The notes: generated by a model from the letters alone, not told the origin. 64,000 nt of DNA from an uncultured Paraglaciecola sp. (GCF_937123705.1 NZ_CAKZKO010000038.1:180980-244979), one strand, 5' to 3'; counted from the first letter of the stretch, positions 49,383-58,377 are shown. A program made the numbers and translations.

Positions 49383-51152
49383 TTAGTAAGTTCTAGCTTT
49401 AGGTGGAAATGCTTCACGAAGTTTTGGTGTCATATTGACTTCACGTTTTATCATTGAGCTGTCTTCTGGTAAATATACCGAGTGACATAACCAGTTAGCA
49501 TCGTCTCTATCTGGGAAGTCAAAACGACTATGGGCGCCACGACTTTCAGTTCTGAAGTTTGCAGCCACTGCCGTACTGTATGCCGTTTCCATCAAATTAT
49601 CTAATTCTAAACATTCAATACGCTGAGTATTAAAATCATTACTCTTATCGTCTAAACGTGCATGTTGCAATCTTTCGCGAATATCACCTAACTCTTTCAG
49701 GCCAGTTGCCATTGCTTCGCCTTCTCTAAATACCGAGAAGTTAAGTTGCATACATTGTTGCAGGTCTTTCTTAATCTGTACCGGATCTTCACCTTTACCG
49801 GCATCAGAATTTTCCCAGCGATTAAAGCGAGTCATAGCGGCATCTACGTCATCATTGCTAGCTTCACGTGCATCAATGCCATCAATGGCTTGACCAAGGT
49901 GTAAACCAGTCGCACGGCCAAACACCACTAAATCGAGTAAAGAGTTACCGCCTAAGCGGTTAGCACCATGTACCGACACACAAGCAATCTCACCACAAGC
50001 AAACAAACCTTTAATAGGTGAAACCTTGCCACTAGCGTCAATATTCAGCGCTTGGCCATCTACGTTTGTAGGAATACCACCCATCATATAGTGACAAGTA
50101 GGAATGACCGGAATAGGCTCTTTTACCGGATCAACGTGGGCGAAAGTACGAGACAACTCCAAAATACCCGGTAAACGGGACTCCAATACTTCTTTACCTA
50201 AGTGATCGAGTTTTAATTTACAGTGCGGCCCTAAAGGTCCATCAAATCCACGACCTTCACGAATTTCGGTCATCATCGAACGTGCAACCACATCACGTCC
50301 TGCTAGGTCTTTCGCGTTTGGCGCATAACGTTCCATAAAACGCTCGCCATCTTTATTTAGAAGATAACCACCTTCACCACGGCAGCCTTCGGTTACCAGT
50401 GTACCTGCGCCTGCTATACCCGTTGGGTGGAACTGCCACATTTCCATATCTTGCATAGGCACGCCTGCACGTAACGCCATACCTACACCGTCACCGGTAT
50501 TAATATGAGCATTAGTAGTTGAAGCATAAATACGCCCTGCTCCACCTGTTGCTAAAACGACGGCTTTAGATTTGAAATACACCACTTCACCGGATTCGAT
50601 GTCAATGGCGGTACAACCCACCACGTCACCGTCTTGGTTTTTAACTAAATCAAGGGCATACCATTCGCTGAATACTTTGGTTTTGTTTTTCACATTTTGT
50701 TGATAAAGCAAATGCAATAAGGCATGACCGGTTCTGTCGGCTGCAGCGGCAGTACGTGCGCCTTGCTCACCACCGAAGTTTTGCGACTGACCACCAAAAG
50801 GACGTTGATAAATTTTTCCATTTTCGAAACGAGAAAAAGGCAGTCCCATATTTTCCATTTCTATAATGGCTTCGGGGCCAGTTTTACACATGTACTCGAT
50901 AGCATCTTGGTCACCGATATAATCAGAACCTTTAACTGTATCGTACATGTGCCATTCCCAGTTGTCGTCATGGGCATTACCTAAAGCAACCGTAATACCA
51001 CCTTGAGCCGATACTGTGTGTGAACGAGTAGGAAATACTTTCGATAACAAAGCACATGATTTACCCGACTCAGAAATCTGCAATGCAGCGCGCATACCTG
51101 CACCACCTGCACCAATTACAACTGCATCATATTCATGAACAGGAATACTCAT
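49383..51152 (-). CDS. sdhA: Succinate dehydrogenase flavoprotein subunit
   Basis: A 589-residue (E. coli 588) subunit that oxidises succinate to fumarate. Seen: FAD-binding [14 protein letters not shown] (12-25), the covalent-FAD histidine H45 in [35 protein letters not shown], the QFHPTGI substrate loop, RDVVARSMM, and [19 protein letters not shown]. Peripheral on the inner membrane through SdhB and SdhCD. Its start directly abuts the sdhD stop (51152/51153). Confidence 0.97.
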   Translation of the reverse strand: MSIPVHEYDAVVIGAGGAGMRAALQISESGKSCALLSKVFPTRSHTVSAQGGITVALGNAHDDNWEWHMYDTVKGSDYIGDQDAIEYMCKTGPEAIIEMENMGLPFSRFENGKIYQRPFGGQSQNFGGEQGARTAAAADRTGHALLHLLYQQNVKNKTKVFSEWYALDLVKNQDGDVVGCTAIDIESGEVVYFKSKAVVLATGGAGRIYASTTNAHINTGDGVGMALRAGVPMQDMEMWQFHPTGIAGAGTLVTEGCRGEGGYLLNKDGERFMERYAPNAKDLAGRDVVARSMMTEIREGRGFDGPLGPHCKLKLDHLGKEVLESRLPGILELSRTFAHVDPVKEPIPVIPTCHYMMGGIPTNVDGQALNIDASGKVSPIKGLFACGEIACVSVHGANRLGGNSLLDLVVFGRATGLHLGQAIDGIDAREASNDDVDAAMTRFNRWENSDAGKGEDPVQIKKDLQQCMQLNFSVFREGEAMATGLKELGDIRERLQHARLDDKSNDFNTQRIECLELDNLMETAYSTAVAANFRTESRGAHSRFDFPDRDDANWLCHSVYLPEDSSMIKREVNMTPKLREAFPPKARTY

Positions 51153-51500
51153 TTACACACCCCACAAAACAAATAAACCAACAACTGCATATACAAATGC
51201 AATAAGGTTAAGAACAAATTGAATAAACGCACGCAATCCCGGCGCTTTTACATAGTCAGTTAAGACCTGCCACATGCCAATACGCACATGAAACATAATA
51301 GATAGCAAAGTGGCAAAGGTGAAAACCTTCATCGCCAAGCCTGAAAATAACTCATGCCAGATTGCATAAGTCACTTCTGGCGTTGAGATAAAAAACCATC
51401 CCATAAATATAGAAAACGCCGTCATTATAATGGCTGTAGCGCGAATGGTTACAAAGTCTTGGACACCATTACGTTTTAAACTTGCTTGACCGCTTAGCAT
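51153..51500 (-). CDS. sdhD: Succinate dehydrogenase membrane anchor SdhD
   Basis: A 115-residue subunit starting at ATG 51500; the frame is open 12 codons further, but the family starts with a short polar segment then GRNGVHDF, here KRNGVQDFVTIRATAII. This gives the same length as E. coli SdhD and a 7-bp overlap with sdhC. Three membrane helices (about 18-38, 48-70 and 87-110). H in FHVRIGMWQVLTDYV is the likely haem b ligand and DY the quinone-site residues. Confidence 0.93.
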   Translation of the reverse strand: MLSGQASLKRNGVQDFVTIRATAIIMTAFSIFMGWFFISTPEVTYAIWHELFSGLAMKVFTFATLLSIMFHVRIGMWQVLTDYVKAPGLRAFIQFVLNLIAFVYAVVGLFVLWGV

Positions 51501-51868
51501 AATACCACTCCTACTAATATGGTTAAGATGATCCATGCAGCGATAATAGCTTTGGCGCTGATGTCACCTGATTGAAGTTCTTCCCAATGGCCCAAATCCA
51601 TAATCATGTGCCTGATACCGCCTAACACGTGATAAATCAGAGCAGAAATTGTGCCTATGGCTACAAACTTGCCAAGTGGCCCCGCCATTTGTTGTTGCAC
51701 AAAGGCAAAACCTTCAGCTGATGACACAGATGTCGCCCAAGCCCAGATCACAAACATCAATGCAAAAAACATTGCGACGCCTGTAATACGGTGGAGAATG
51801 GAAGTAATAGCTGCGGGAGGAAAACTTATTGTATTGAGTTGTAAATTAACTGGTCTTTGTTTTTTCAC
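51494..51868 (-). CDS. sdhC: Succinate dehydrogenase cytochrome b556 SdhC
   Basis: A 124-residue membrane anchor with three helices. Seen: the N-terminal KKQRPVNLQLNTISFPPAAITSILHRITGV pattern (SILHRITG is the SdhC hallmark, with quinone-site Ser/Arg) and YHVLGGIRHMIMD with the haem-ligand histidine. It is the first gene of sdhCDAB and overlaps sdhD by 7 bp. It is divergent from gltA across a 462-bp regulatory region with ArcA-like repeats. Confidence 0.93.
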   Translation of the reverse strand: MKKQRPVNLQLNTISFPPAAITSILHRITGVAMFFALMFVIWAWATSVSSAEGFAFVQQQMAGPLGKFVAIGTISALIYHVLGGIRHMIMDLGHWEELQSGDISAKAIIAAWIILTILVGVVLC

Positions 51869-52330
51869 GTTTATCGCTCTTTATACCCGTAGGTGGTTTA
51901 AATATTTTGGCTGATAACATTTTGCATGTTAACTTTTTGCTAAAATTCTATTTTTATCCAAAAGATTGTTACCACTTCGTTAATGAAAAGTTACATGCAA
52001 ATAATCTTTTCACAGTGAAGTGCTCTAAGCGCAAGAAGTATATCCAGCGATTCCAATAAATACAATTATTGTTCTTTATTAAAGGTTTATAACCCCATAG
52101 AAGTATCAAGCATTATTAGTTACAAAGGATTATGGCTGGACTATTAGCAAAGTTTATCAAGGTATGCGAAAATTAATAAAAGCGTTTAATTAGTGAATAA
52201 TTATTAAACAAAAACCTTTTAAAATTGACATTATCACCGATTTTAAGTTCAAATAGCGGCGATTTCCCCCCCAGTAAATAGCTATTTATACTATTTATCG
52301 AATACAAAACGACTCTGAGGAGAACAGTAC
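51869..52330. other. gltA-sdhC divergent control region
   Basis: A 462-bp, AT-rich, gene-free stretch. It holds three phased GTTA motifs (51968-51993), a candidate -35 TTGACA for gltA at 52225-52230 with a poor -10 (TCAAAT 52249-52254, 18 bp spacer), and the gltA Shine-Dalgarno GAGGAGA just before 52331. Another possible -10, TATACT, is at 52287-52292. Confidence 0.5.
51968..51993. promoter_or_regulatory. Candidate ArcA binding site
   Basis: GTTA occurs at 51968, 51979 and 51990, each exactly 11 bp apart. ArcA recognises direct repeats of a GTTA-type element at 11-bp spacing. In E. coli ArcA represses sdh and gltA without oxygen, so position and spacing both fit. Confidence 0.5.
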
Positions 52331-53611
52331 ATGGCAGATAACAAAGCCATTTTAAAAGCGGGTGACAAAGAAGTTGAACTTCCCATTTTGTCTGGCACTG
52401 CAGGCCACGATGTAATAGACATACGGTCTCTAGGCACTAATGGGTATTTTACTTATGACCCCGGATTTATGGCAACTGGCTCATGTGAATCATCGATTAC
52501 TTATATTGATGGTGCCAAAGGCATTCTGTTGCACAGAGGTTATTCTATCGAAGAGTTAGCCCGCGATGCTGACTACATTGAAGTGGTTTATATGCTGTTG
52601 CATGATAAAACCCCCAATACTGAAGAATACAAAGCATTTAAAGATACTATTACTCGACATACTTTAGTGCATGATCAGGTCAATAACTTTTTCAGAGGTT
52701 TCAGACGCGATGCTCATCCAATGGCGATGCTATGTGGTACAGTTGGCGCCATGTCTTCGTTCTATCATGATGATCTGAACATCAATGATCCAGAGCAAAG
52801 ATTACGTAGCGCATATCGCCTTGTAGCGAAAATGCCAACGTTAGTGGCGATGTGTTACAAGTACAATATTGGTCAACCCTTTGTTTATCCGAGAAATGAT
52901 CTGAGCTACGCCGAAAATTTCTTGAATATGATGTTCTCGGTTCCAGCGGAAGATTATAAAATCAGCCCAGCTGTAGCTAAAGCCGTAGATAGAATATTTA
53001 TCTTACACGCCGACCACGAACAAAACGCATCAACTTCTACAGTACGATTGGCCGGCTCTTCTGGTGCTAATCCTTATGCATGTATTGCAGCAGGTGTTGC
53101 ATCCTTATGGGGACCTGCACACGGCGGCGCCAACGAAGCATGCTTAAATATGCTAGAAGAAATTGGCACAGTAGATCGCATTCCTGAATTTATTGCCAAA
53201 GCTAAAGATAAAGCAGACCCGTTCCGTTTAATGGGCTTTGGTCACAGGGTCTACAAAAACTTCGATCCTCGCGCCACAGTTATGCGTGAAAGTTGCCACG
53301 AAGTATTAGCAGAACTCAATATTGATGATCCACTACTCAATGTTGCAATGGAGCTAGAGCGAATTGCTTTAAGTGACCCCTATTTCGCAGAGAAAAAACT
53401 CTTCCCGAATGTAGATTTTTATTCTGGAATTGTGCTTAAAGCCATTGGTATTCCAACCAATATGTTTACCTGTATTTTTGCCTTAGCACGTACAGTAGGC
53501 TGGGTATCTCACTGGCACGAAATGTTAAGCCAACCAGGACAAAAAATTGGCCGTCCTCGCCAGTTGTATACTGGTGAAGCACAGCGTTCGTATAACAAAA
53601 TTGATAAATAA
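52331..53611 (+). CDS. gltA: Citrate synthase
   Basis: A type II, hexameric-type citrate synthase (oxaloacetate + acetyl-CoA to citrate), 426 residues as in E. coli (427). Seen: catalytic histidine regions [15 protein letters not shown] and [15 protein letters not shown], the aspartate area in [27 protein letters not shown], and the C-terminal GRPRQLYTG. The N-terminal region with [19 protein letters not shown] is the extra domain where NADH binds in Gram-negative enzymes. It is divergent from sdhCDAB-sucABCD, the common layout, and followed by a strong terminator. Confidence 0.97.
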   Translation: MADNKAILKAGDKEVELPILSGTAGHDVIDIRSLGTNGYFTYDPGFMATGSCESSITYIDGAKGILLHRGYSIEELARDADYIEVVYMLLHDKTPNTEEYKAFKDTITRHTLVHDQVNNFFRGFRRDAHPMAMLCGTVGAMSSFYHDDLNINDPEQRLRSAYRLVAKMPTLVAMCYKYNIGQPFVYPRNDLSYAENFLNMMFSVPAEDYKISPAVAKAVDRIFILHADHEQNASTSTVRLAGSSGANPYACIAAGVASLWGPAHGGANEACLNMLEEIGTVDRIPEFIAKAKDKADPFRLMGFGHRVYKNFDPRATVMRESCHEVLAELNIDDPLLNVAMELERIALSDPYFAEKKLFPNVDFYSGIVLKAIGIPTNMFTCIFALARTVGWVSHWHEMLSQPGQKIGRPRQLYTGEAQRSYNKIDK

Positions 53612-53625
53612 TTATTAATTAGCTT

Positions 53626-53657
53626 AAAAAAGCGAACTTAATTGTTCGCTTTTTTTT
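53626..53657 (+). terminator. Rho-independent terminator of gltA
   Basis: AAAAAAGCGAAC (53626-53637) pairs with GTTCGCTTTTTT (53644-53655) on a 6-nt loop and continues into T. It is 14 bp after the stop and could act on both strands. Confidence 0.9.
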
Positions 53658-53784
53658 GCGTTAAAAACCAGTTGGTCTTTTAATTTATTTTTTACAAAAA
53701 ACTAAGGCACGTTTCAGGTCATCATTATTGTTATTCTGCTAATTTAAGTAATCTTTCACTGCGCGCCACTGTTATGATCCTAAA

Positions 53785-54207
53785 TCAGTTGAACATATCA
53801 GCAGCTACTTTCCACTGCCCATTCTCTTTTGACCAAACAACGAGATAGTAGCCTTGAATAATAGAACCGTCAGCCAGAGTTGTCTTGGCAGTGCCATAGT
53901 CATAGGCCATATCACCACTAGCGGATATATGAGCAGAATCAGATCTCCAAGATACTTTGTCTTGAGACTCTAGCATTTTCTTGGTGGCATTGCGGATGTC
54001 CTCTATTCCGACAATTGGTGCCGCACTAGGCATTATCAAAACAGAGTTCTTCGTCATTAACGCCATAATCCCTTCTAGATCACGATCGCCATACAAAGTG
54101 GACCATTTTGTCTCAAGCTCCATGATGCGATCCTCTTCTGAACCTGGCTGGGCTGTTGCTACTGAGCAAAGAAAAAGTAATGCGGCGACAATTTGAACGT
54201 AACGCAT
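53785..54207 (-). CDS. Exported SnoaL/DUF4440-like protein
   Basis: A 140-residue protein with a clear signal peptide (ALLFLCSVATAQ, cleavage near residue 19). The mature part has the NTF2-like cone fold of the SnoaL/DUF4440 group: RIMELETKWSTLYGDRDLEGIMALM, NSVLIMPSAAPIVGIEDI, DYGTAKTT, GYYLVVWSKENGQWKVAADMFN. Members are small isomerases, ketosteroid-binding or stress proteins; the function here is unknown. Start ATG 54207 has AGGAG 7 bp upstream. It lies 198 bp downstream of the LysR gene, same strand, probably separately transcribed. Confidence 0.8.
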   Translation of the reverse strand: MRYVQIVAALLFLCSVATAQPGSEEDRIMELETKWSTLYGDRDLEGIMALMTKNSVLIMPSAAPIVGIEDIRNATKKMLESQDKVSWRSDSAHISASGDMAYDYGTAKTTLADGSIIQGYYLVVWSKENGQWKVAADMFN

Positions 54208-54405
54208 GTTGTAACTCCTAGTGGTTTGGTAGATATCTAAAAAATCAGCAGTGCGTTGGATAAATAAACATCTCCAGTGTTCTGCGTTATGTTTAACGCC
54301 TCACTATATTGCGCTGCCTTTTTGGTGTCAATTTGAGCGATTTGTTATAAATTTTTATCATTATCTTTTCCGTGCCATATTCTTAAAATATAAATGGGAT
54401 CTAGT

Positions 54406-55329
54406 TTATTTAGCTATTAATGACAGTTTTTGTATCTCATTTTGTGTGTCGTTGGCTTTAGCGTGTAACCAAGCAATAAACCTTTGGATCTGAGGTCGTT
54501 TTTCAGCACCAGTTCGTAGTGTAAATCGATATGGGAAAGGCGCGTCAATATAATGCGACATTGGAAATGGAGCAACAATCGATCCCTCTTCAATGTTTGG
54601 TAAAACCAATGACAGACCGCATACCAAAAACCCCACATTTTGCCGTACGGCTTCTAATGCATGGCGCGTGTGTTTATAACGAACGCCCCTGTCCAGCCCA
54701 GTTTCGCGATAAGGATACGTTTTAAACCATTCAACCCAACCAGGATATTCATTTTTTTCTTGTTGCGCGCTCAAATGAAGAAGTGGCATTCCCTCCATCT
54801 GTAATACTGGATCCCCTTTAGCAATTCGTCGTGGGTTGTCAGGACCTGTCACAGGAAGAAACACGTCGCGAAAAAGTTCCTCACCCTGGGTGTCTCCATA
54901 GCTCACCTTTATATCTGGAGTACCGATACGAAGCGGTACGTCCCCAGACCCATTTATGCAAAACAGAATATTAGGATGCAACTCACGGAAAGTTGACAGG
55001 CGCGGAGCTAACCATAATTCAGCCCAATCTGGGTCTGCGACTATATGTATTTCGCTTACGCGCTGAAAATCAAGTGAATCAGTCACTCTTTGTAACGCGG
55101 CAAAGGCCAGCTGCAAATCATCAAGGGCAGTGGTAAGTTCTGCGGTTGGTTTTAAGCCAGAACGACCACGAACCAAAAGATCAGTGCCCAAATAGTCTTC
55201 TAGGGAACGAATTCGCTGGCCAATAGCGGCTGGTGTAATATTTAATCTCTGAGCCGCTTGCCTTAATGAGCCTTCACGAATAGCTAACTCAAGTGCTTGT
55301 AATGATTTTAAATGTGTAGAAGTAGTCAT
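54406..55329 (-). CDS. LysR-family regulator (GcvA-like)
   Basis: A 307-residue LysR regulator. The N-terminal winged helix (about 6-66) shows LKSLQALELAIREGSLRQAAQRLNITPAAIGQRIRSLEDYLGTDLLVRGRSGLKPT; the rest is a periplasmic-binding-type effector domain (about 95-300). The effector is unknown. It is divergent from the DUF4242 gene, and the shared 145 bp contain three AAGATTA half-sites, one pair as an inverted repeat. It therefore probably controls itself and the DUF4242 gene. Confidence 0.9.
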   Translation of the reverse strand: MTTSTHLKSLQALELAIREGSLRQAAQRLNITPAAIGQRIRSLEDYLGTDLLVRGRSGLKPTAELTTALDDLQLAFAALQRVTDSLDFQRVSEIHIVADPDWAELWLAPRLSTFRELHPNILFCINGSGDVPLRIGTPDIKVSYGDTQGEELFRDVFLPVTGPDNPRRIAKGDPVLQMEGMPLLHLSAQQEKNEYPGWVEWFKTYPYRETGLDRGVRYKHTRHALEAVRQNVGFLVCGLSLVLPNIEEGSIVAPFPMSHYIDAPFPYRFTLRTGAEKRPQIQRFIAWLHAKANDTQNEIQKLSLIAK

Positions 55330-55334
55330 TGATA

Positions 55335-55386
55335 AAGATTACCTTTAGCAATAAAAAAACAAGTCAAGATTAACAAAGATAATCTT
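55335..55386. promoter_or_regulatory. Candidate LysR operator
   Basis: AAGATTA (55366-55372) and TAATCTT (55380-55386) form a perfect 7-7-7 inverted repeat, a LysR box shape. Another AAGATTA is at 55335-55341, and a related AATCTTA is at 55401-55407. All lie between the LysR gene and its divergent partner. Confidence 0.5.
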
Positions 55387-55474
55387 TATAAAGCAAAAGA
55401 AATCTTAATTATTAGTTATGCTTAAAAGCGTTCATAGTTACCTTGCCGATATGGCATGAATCAAGGAGAGTAAA

Positions 55475-55750
55475 ATGAAACGTTATATAATCGAGCGAGA
55501 TATTCCTGGCATTGGAAACTTCTCAGTAACTGAACTGTGTGGAGCTGCTCGTGCTTCTAATCAAGCTATAGCTACTATAGCGCCCGATATCCAGTGGCAA
55601 CATTCTTATGTTGCAGATGGTAAGACATTCTGTGTTTATCTGGCTAAAAGCCCAGATGAATTAAAAAAACATGCTGAGTTGAGTGGTATTCCAATTTCGA
55701 AAATAACAGAAATATCCCAAATCATCGATCCTTTGACTGCAAACAATTGA
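55475..55750 (+). CDS. DUF4242 domain-containing protein
   Basis: A 91-residue cytoplasmic protein, a single ferredoxin-like fold of the DUF4242 family. Features: MKRYIIERDIPGIGNFSVTEL start, WQHSYVADGKTFCVYLAKSPDELKKHAELSGIPISKI. A relative in Streptomyces binds nickel through histidines; here H and C residues of QHSYV and TFCVYLA could serve, but this is inference. The typical ending I-x-x-I-I-D-P is present. It is divergent from the LysR gene and has AAGGAG before the ATG. A terminator follows at 55801. Confidence 0.8.
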   Translation: MKRYIIERDIPGIGNFSVTELCGAARASNQAIATIAPDIQWQHSYVADGKTFCVYLAKSPDELKKHAELSGIPISKITEISQIIDPLTANN

Positions 55751-55800
55751 TTTATATCATTATATTTTGTTGTGGTGGGTCAAAACATTATTCAGTGGCA

Positions 55801-55842
55801 AAGCCAACACTATAGTGGTTGTTGGCTTATAACAGCTTTTTT
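55801..55842 (+). terminator. Terminator of the DUF4242 gene
   Basis: AAGCCAACA (55801-55809) and TGTTGGCTT (55820-55828) make a perfect 9-bp stem with a 10-nt loop. A run of T follows after 7 bp (ATAACAGCTTTTTT). Confidence 0.65.
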
Positions 55843-55896
55843 ACCCTAGCGTAATTAACGGCGCAACTGTATTTCCAATAAACGTTAGTCAATTTT

Positions 55897-56137
55897 TAAT
55901 TAACCCGAATTCGGGATAAGGAATGTCGAAAAATACAGATTTACATTTATATTTCAAAGACTTACTTTAATTAAAATTAATACAATTATTCAAATCATGG
56001 GTAAGTGGTGCTAGTTTTGTTCTTATCAAGGCGTTCATTATGTTGTGTAGTCACTCTACACTCATGATGAACAACGAAGATAGGGGCAAAAATAGCGCTA
56101 CTTACAGGCGTTTCTTATCTCGAGTTCGGGTTAATTA
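55897..56137. mobile_element. MITE-like element, 241 bp, 23-bp terminal inverted repeats
   Basis: The left end (55897-55919) and the complement of the right end (56115-56137) agree at 21 of 23 bases; both start TAATTAACCCGAA. The interior encodes nothing and contains a long imperfect hairpin (GTTCATTATG 56033-56042 with CATGATGAAC 56063-56072, plus GTGTAG/CTACAC). It fills the convergent gap 55751-56130. The right end overlaps the LysR gene's stop codon at 56131-56133. Confidence 0.65.
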
Positions 56138-57045
56138 GTATCAGCAATCATTGATGGTACTAGTTTTTTTAAACAATCCATAAACACTGTCAGTTTTAAA
56201 GGTATAAAATCTTTACTTGGATAAACTAACCAAGCTGATGTTCCAAAATCTGAGGCTGCGCATTCATATTCGGGGAATAGATCAATAAGCTGACCGCTTG
56301 CAATTTCATCACTGCATAACCAATTCGGCAATAATGCAATACCTAAACTCGCCACTGTACTGGCGGTCATTGTAAGCCCATGGGATATCAATAGATTTCC
56401 AGATACAGGTACTTTTATTTCTTTTTGGCCCGGCTTTCTAAATCGCCAATAATCTCTGTATCCCGCAATGGAAAAACGCAGACACTCTAACTCACTAATA
56501 CAATTAGGATCATTGGTGATCTTGTTTGCTTTAACGAATTCTGGACTAGCGCACACTTTAAATAAACGAGGGGCTAATTTTGAATAAACTAATTCACCTG
56601 TTGGTTGTTTTCCAAATCGCACAGCAACATCTATTTTTTGTTCGACAATATCAATTTGATTGTCTGATAATACCAACTCAAGTGCTAATTTGGGGTATTT
56701 CTGCCGCATAATAGGTATTATTGGTACCAGCATTTTCTGCCCAAAAGAGGTACAAGCAGCTACTCGAAGCGTACCTACAGGTTGATTAGACAGTTCTAAC
56801 GCTTGCTCTCCGGCTACTAATAACTCTTCAACGAGTTGATTTACCTGATTAAAATAAGCCTGCCCTGCTTCGGTTGGAGCTAAGCGACGTGTAGTGCGCT
56901 GAAACAGCCGAAAACCTAAAGTAAATTCAAGATTCCTAATGGTACGAGAGACAGAAGAAGGATCAATATTGCGAATTCTTGCGACATTAGCAAAACTTTG
57001 ATGTTTCATGACATCAACAAACAACTGAACGCTTTTCAAATCCAT
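56131..57045 (-). CDS. LysR-family regulator
   Basis: A 304-residue LysR regulator of the common CrgA/DsdC-like group. Winged helix about 1-62: MDLKSVQLFVDVMKHQSFANVARIRNIDPSSVSRTIRNLE. Effector domain about 90-295, with GTLRVAACTSFGQKMLVPII, DVAVRFG, and the end near GIALLPNWLCSDEI. Its last two codons, AAT TAA, are inside the right terminal repeat of the MITE-like element, so the C-terminus has probably been set by insertion. It is divergent from the cupin gene, its likely target. Confidence 0.9.
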   Translation of the reverse strand: MDLKSVQLFVDVMKHQSFANVARIRNIDPSSVSRTIRNLEFTLGFRLFQRTTRRLAPTEAGQAYFNQVNQLVEELLVAGEQALELSNQPVGTLRVAACTSFGQKMLVPIIPIMRQKYPKLALELVLSDNQIDIVEQKIDVAVRFGKQPTGELVYSKLAPRLFKVCASPEFVKANKITNDPNCISELECLRFSIAGYRDYWRFRKPGQKEIKVPVSGNLLISHGLTMTASTVASLGIALLPNWLCSDEIASGQLIDLFPEYECAASDFGTSAWLVYPSKDFIPLKLTVFMDCLKKLVPSMIADTN

Positions 57046-57087
57046 TCATGCACTCCTTACATCAATGTCGTGACTAAACCGCTATTT

Positions 57088-57111
57088 ACTACATAAAACA
57101 CCTTTTGTAGT
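57088..57111. promoter_or_regulatory. Candidate LysR operator upstream of the cupin gene
   Basis: ACTACA (57088-57093) and TGTAGT (57106-57111) form an inverted repeat with a 12-bp spacer, in the 128-bp gap between the divergent LysR and cupin genes. Shape and place suit a LysR box. Confidence 0.4.
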
Positions 57112-57173
57112 CTAGAACCTTAACACCTGCAAACCAAATGTTACCTTAAGCAAAAAACAAAGGAGTGGTTACT

Positions 57174-57515
57174 ATGTCTTTAAAATTTTATAAAAACTTT
57201 TTTTCGAATATAGAAGATGTCTTAGCAGATATCAGTCGTAATAATACTTGGCCAACAACATTTGTATCTGGGGCTACAGATGGCCCTCCGGTGCACTGGC
57301 ACAAAGACGAAGTACACGCCTATATTATGGAAGGCGAAACTGACTTTTTAGACGCTGAAACAAATAAGAGAACTCCGGTTTCTGCTGGTGATAAAATTGT
57401 TGTGCCTGCTGGTAATTTACATGCAGAAGGTGCAATTAAAGATCGCGTTGTTTATATACTGGCATTACCAGAACCAAGATTACCAGAAGAATTTTTAGCT
57501 ATGGAAGGCATATAA
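57174..57515 (+). CDS. Cupin domain protein
   Basis: A 113-residue single-domain cupin. Start ATG 57174 is chosen because AGGAG (57161-57165) sits 8 bp upstream; the GTG at 57165 overlaps it. First cupin motif: PVHWHKDEVHAYIMEGE, with two histidines and a glutamate as metal ligands; second motif: GDKIVVPAGNLHAEGA with the last histidine. All four ligands are present, so it probably binds a divalent metal. Enzyme or sensor role unknown. Divergent LysR regulator upstream; a hairpin terminator follows. Confidence 0.82.
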   Translation: MSLKFYKNFFSNIEDVLADISRNNTWPTTFVSGATDGPPVHWHKDEVHAYIMEGETDFLDAETNKRTPVSAGDKIVVPAGNLHAEGAIKDRVVYILALPEPRLPEEFLAMEGI

Positions 57516-57558
57516 ACTCATTGCACTGGTTGTGTTTTAGGCGAAGACCAAACTTCTA

Positions 57559-57581
57559 ATCGGAAAAACCGATGTTTTTTT
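57559..57581 (+). terminator. Terminator of the cupin gene
   Basis: ATCGG (57559-57563) pairs with CCGAT (57569-57573) around AAAAA, followed by G and seven T. It is 43 bp after the stop. Confidence 0.6.
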
Positions 57582-57637
57582 ATCTTTTGGCCTCCCCTCG
57601 ACTGGATGAAGAGCATTGTGTCGAGCGGCGTTTTTGG

Positions 57638-57797
57638 GTTACTTTTTCTCAGCTGTTGACCAAAAATTTTATGAATAAATTTAGAACGTACTTTAGTGCG
57701 GCCAGTAGGGTGAAATACATGGAAGTATTTCCTAAAAAAGTAACTGGCTCGAAAGGATTCGAGTCAAAAACTGACAAGCGACCGCCAAGGATGGCGG
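57638..57797. repeat. Dispersed structured element, copy 2
   Basis: GTTACTTTTT (57638-57647) is exactly complementary to AAAAAGTAAC (57735-57744), with an 87-nt intervening segment. Two hairpins with AGGA loops follow: CTCGAA/TTCGAG (57748-57763) and CCGCCA/TGGCGG (57782-57797). The order matches the element at 41873-41920. Confidence 0.5.
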
Positions 57798-57960
57798 AAG
57801 GTAGAATAACGCAGGAGCAGTTATCGAGAGGCCAATAAGCGACAGCGCATGCCTCTTAGAGACTAACGGGCAGGTTTACTCAATTGTTGGACATTATTAA
57901 TGAAATTCAACAATTTGCGCAGAGGTGCTAAGCCCCATGCCTAGCACCTTTACAACAGGC

Positions 57961-57989
57961 ATAAAAAAAGACGCTTTCGCGTCTTTTTT
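57961..57989 (-). terminator. Terminator of rpsO
   Basis: GCGTCTTTTTT and its complement (57964-57974 / 57979-57989) form an 11-bp stem with a TTTC-type tetraloop. A T-rich tail follows on the minus strand. It lies 16 bp after the rpsO stop. Confidence 0.85.
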
Positions 57990-58004
57990 CAAAGCAAAGA
58001 TCGA

Positions 58005-58274
58005 TTAACGACGTAAACCTAAACGTTTGATAAGATCTTGATAACGTTCAACGTTTTTACCTTTAAGGTAATCAAGTAACTTACGACGTTGGCTAACCAT
58101 GCGAAGAAGGCCACGACGTGAGTGGTGATCTTTCTTATGATCCGCAAAGTGACCTTGTAATTTATTGATGTTATTCGTTAACAAAGCAACTTGTACTTCA
58201 GGTGAACCTGTGTCGCCTTCTTTAACTGCATATTCAGCAAGGATTGCTGCTGTTTCTTGTGTACTTAGTGACAT
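58005..58274 (-). CDS. rpsO: 30S ribosomal protein S15
   Basis: An 89-residue ribosomal protein that binds 16S rRNA at the h20-h22 junction and starts assembly of the platform. Start ATG 58274 ([12 protein letters not shown]), with GGAGAAA upstream; the open frame extends four codons further but does not fit the family. Seen: [49 protein letters not shown] and the [12 protein letters not shown] end. Own promoter at 58350-58377 and own terminator. Unlike E. coli, pnp does not follow. Confidence 0.97.
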   Translation of the reverse strand: MSLSTQETAAILAEYAVKEGDTGSPEVQVALLTNNINKLQGHFADHKKDHHSRRGLLRMVSQRRKLLDYLKGKNVERYQDLIKRLGLRR

Positions 58275-58349
58275 ACGTTTCTCCAATAATTAAGAGTTTA
58301 AAGATACAACCCGCCAATCACTAATTCAGCGAGTCAAAAAAGAGCGCGT

Positions 58350-58377
58350 ATTATAACGATGCTTAGCGTAATAACAA
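58350..58377 (-). promoter_or_regulatory. Candidate rpsO promoter
   Basis: On the minus strand TTGTTA (58377-58372), a 16-bp spacer, then a consensus -10 TATAAT (58355-58350). It lies 76 bp before the rpsO start, in the truB-rpsO gap, where E. coli also has an rpsO promoter. Confidence 0.6.

Larger units (their letters stand above)
57516..58004. other. Gene-free stretch between cupin and rpsO
   Basis: About 490 bp holding the cupin terminator, a structured repeat (57638-57797), a hairpin AGGTGCTA/TAGCACCT (57923-57930, 57942-57949) and the rpsO terminator. An 88-codon frame (57572-57838) coincides with the repeat and is not considered a gene. pnp, which normally follows rpsO, is not here. 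Confidence 0.5.

Noticed and set aside
57572..57838. 88-codon plus-strand frame
   Set aside because: It coincides with the structured repeat and its hairpins, has no ribosome binding site or recognisable family, and its start lies in the T-run of the cupin terminator.
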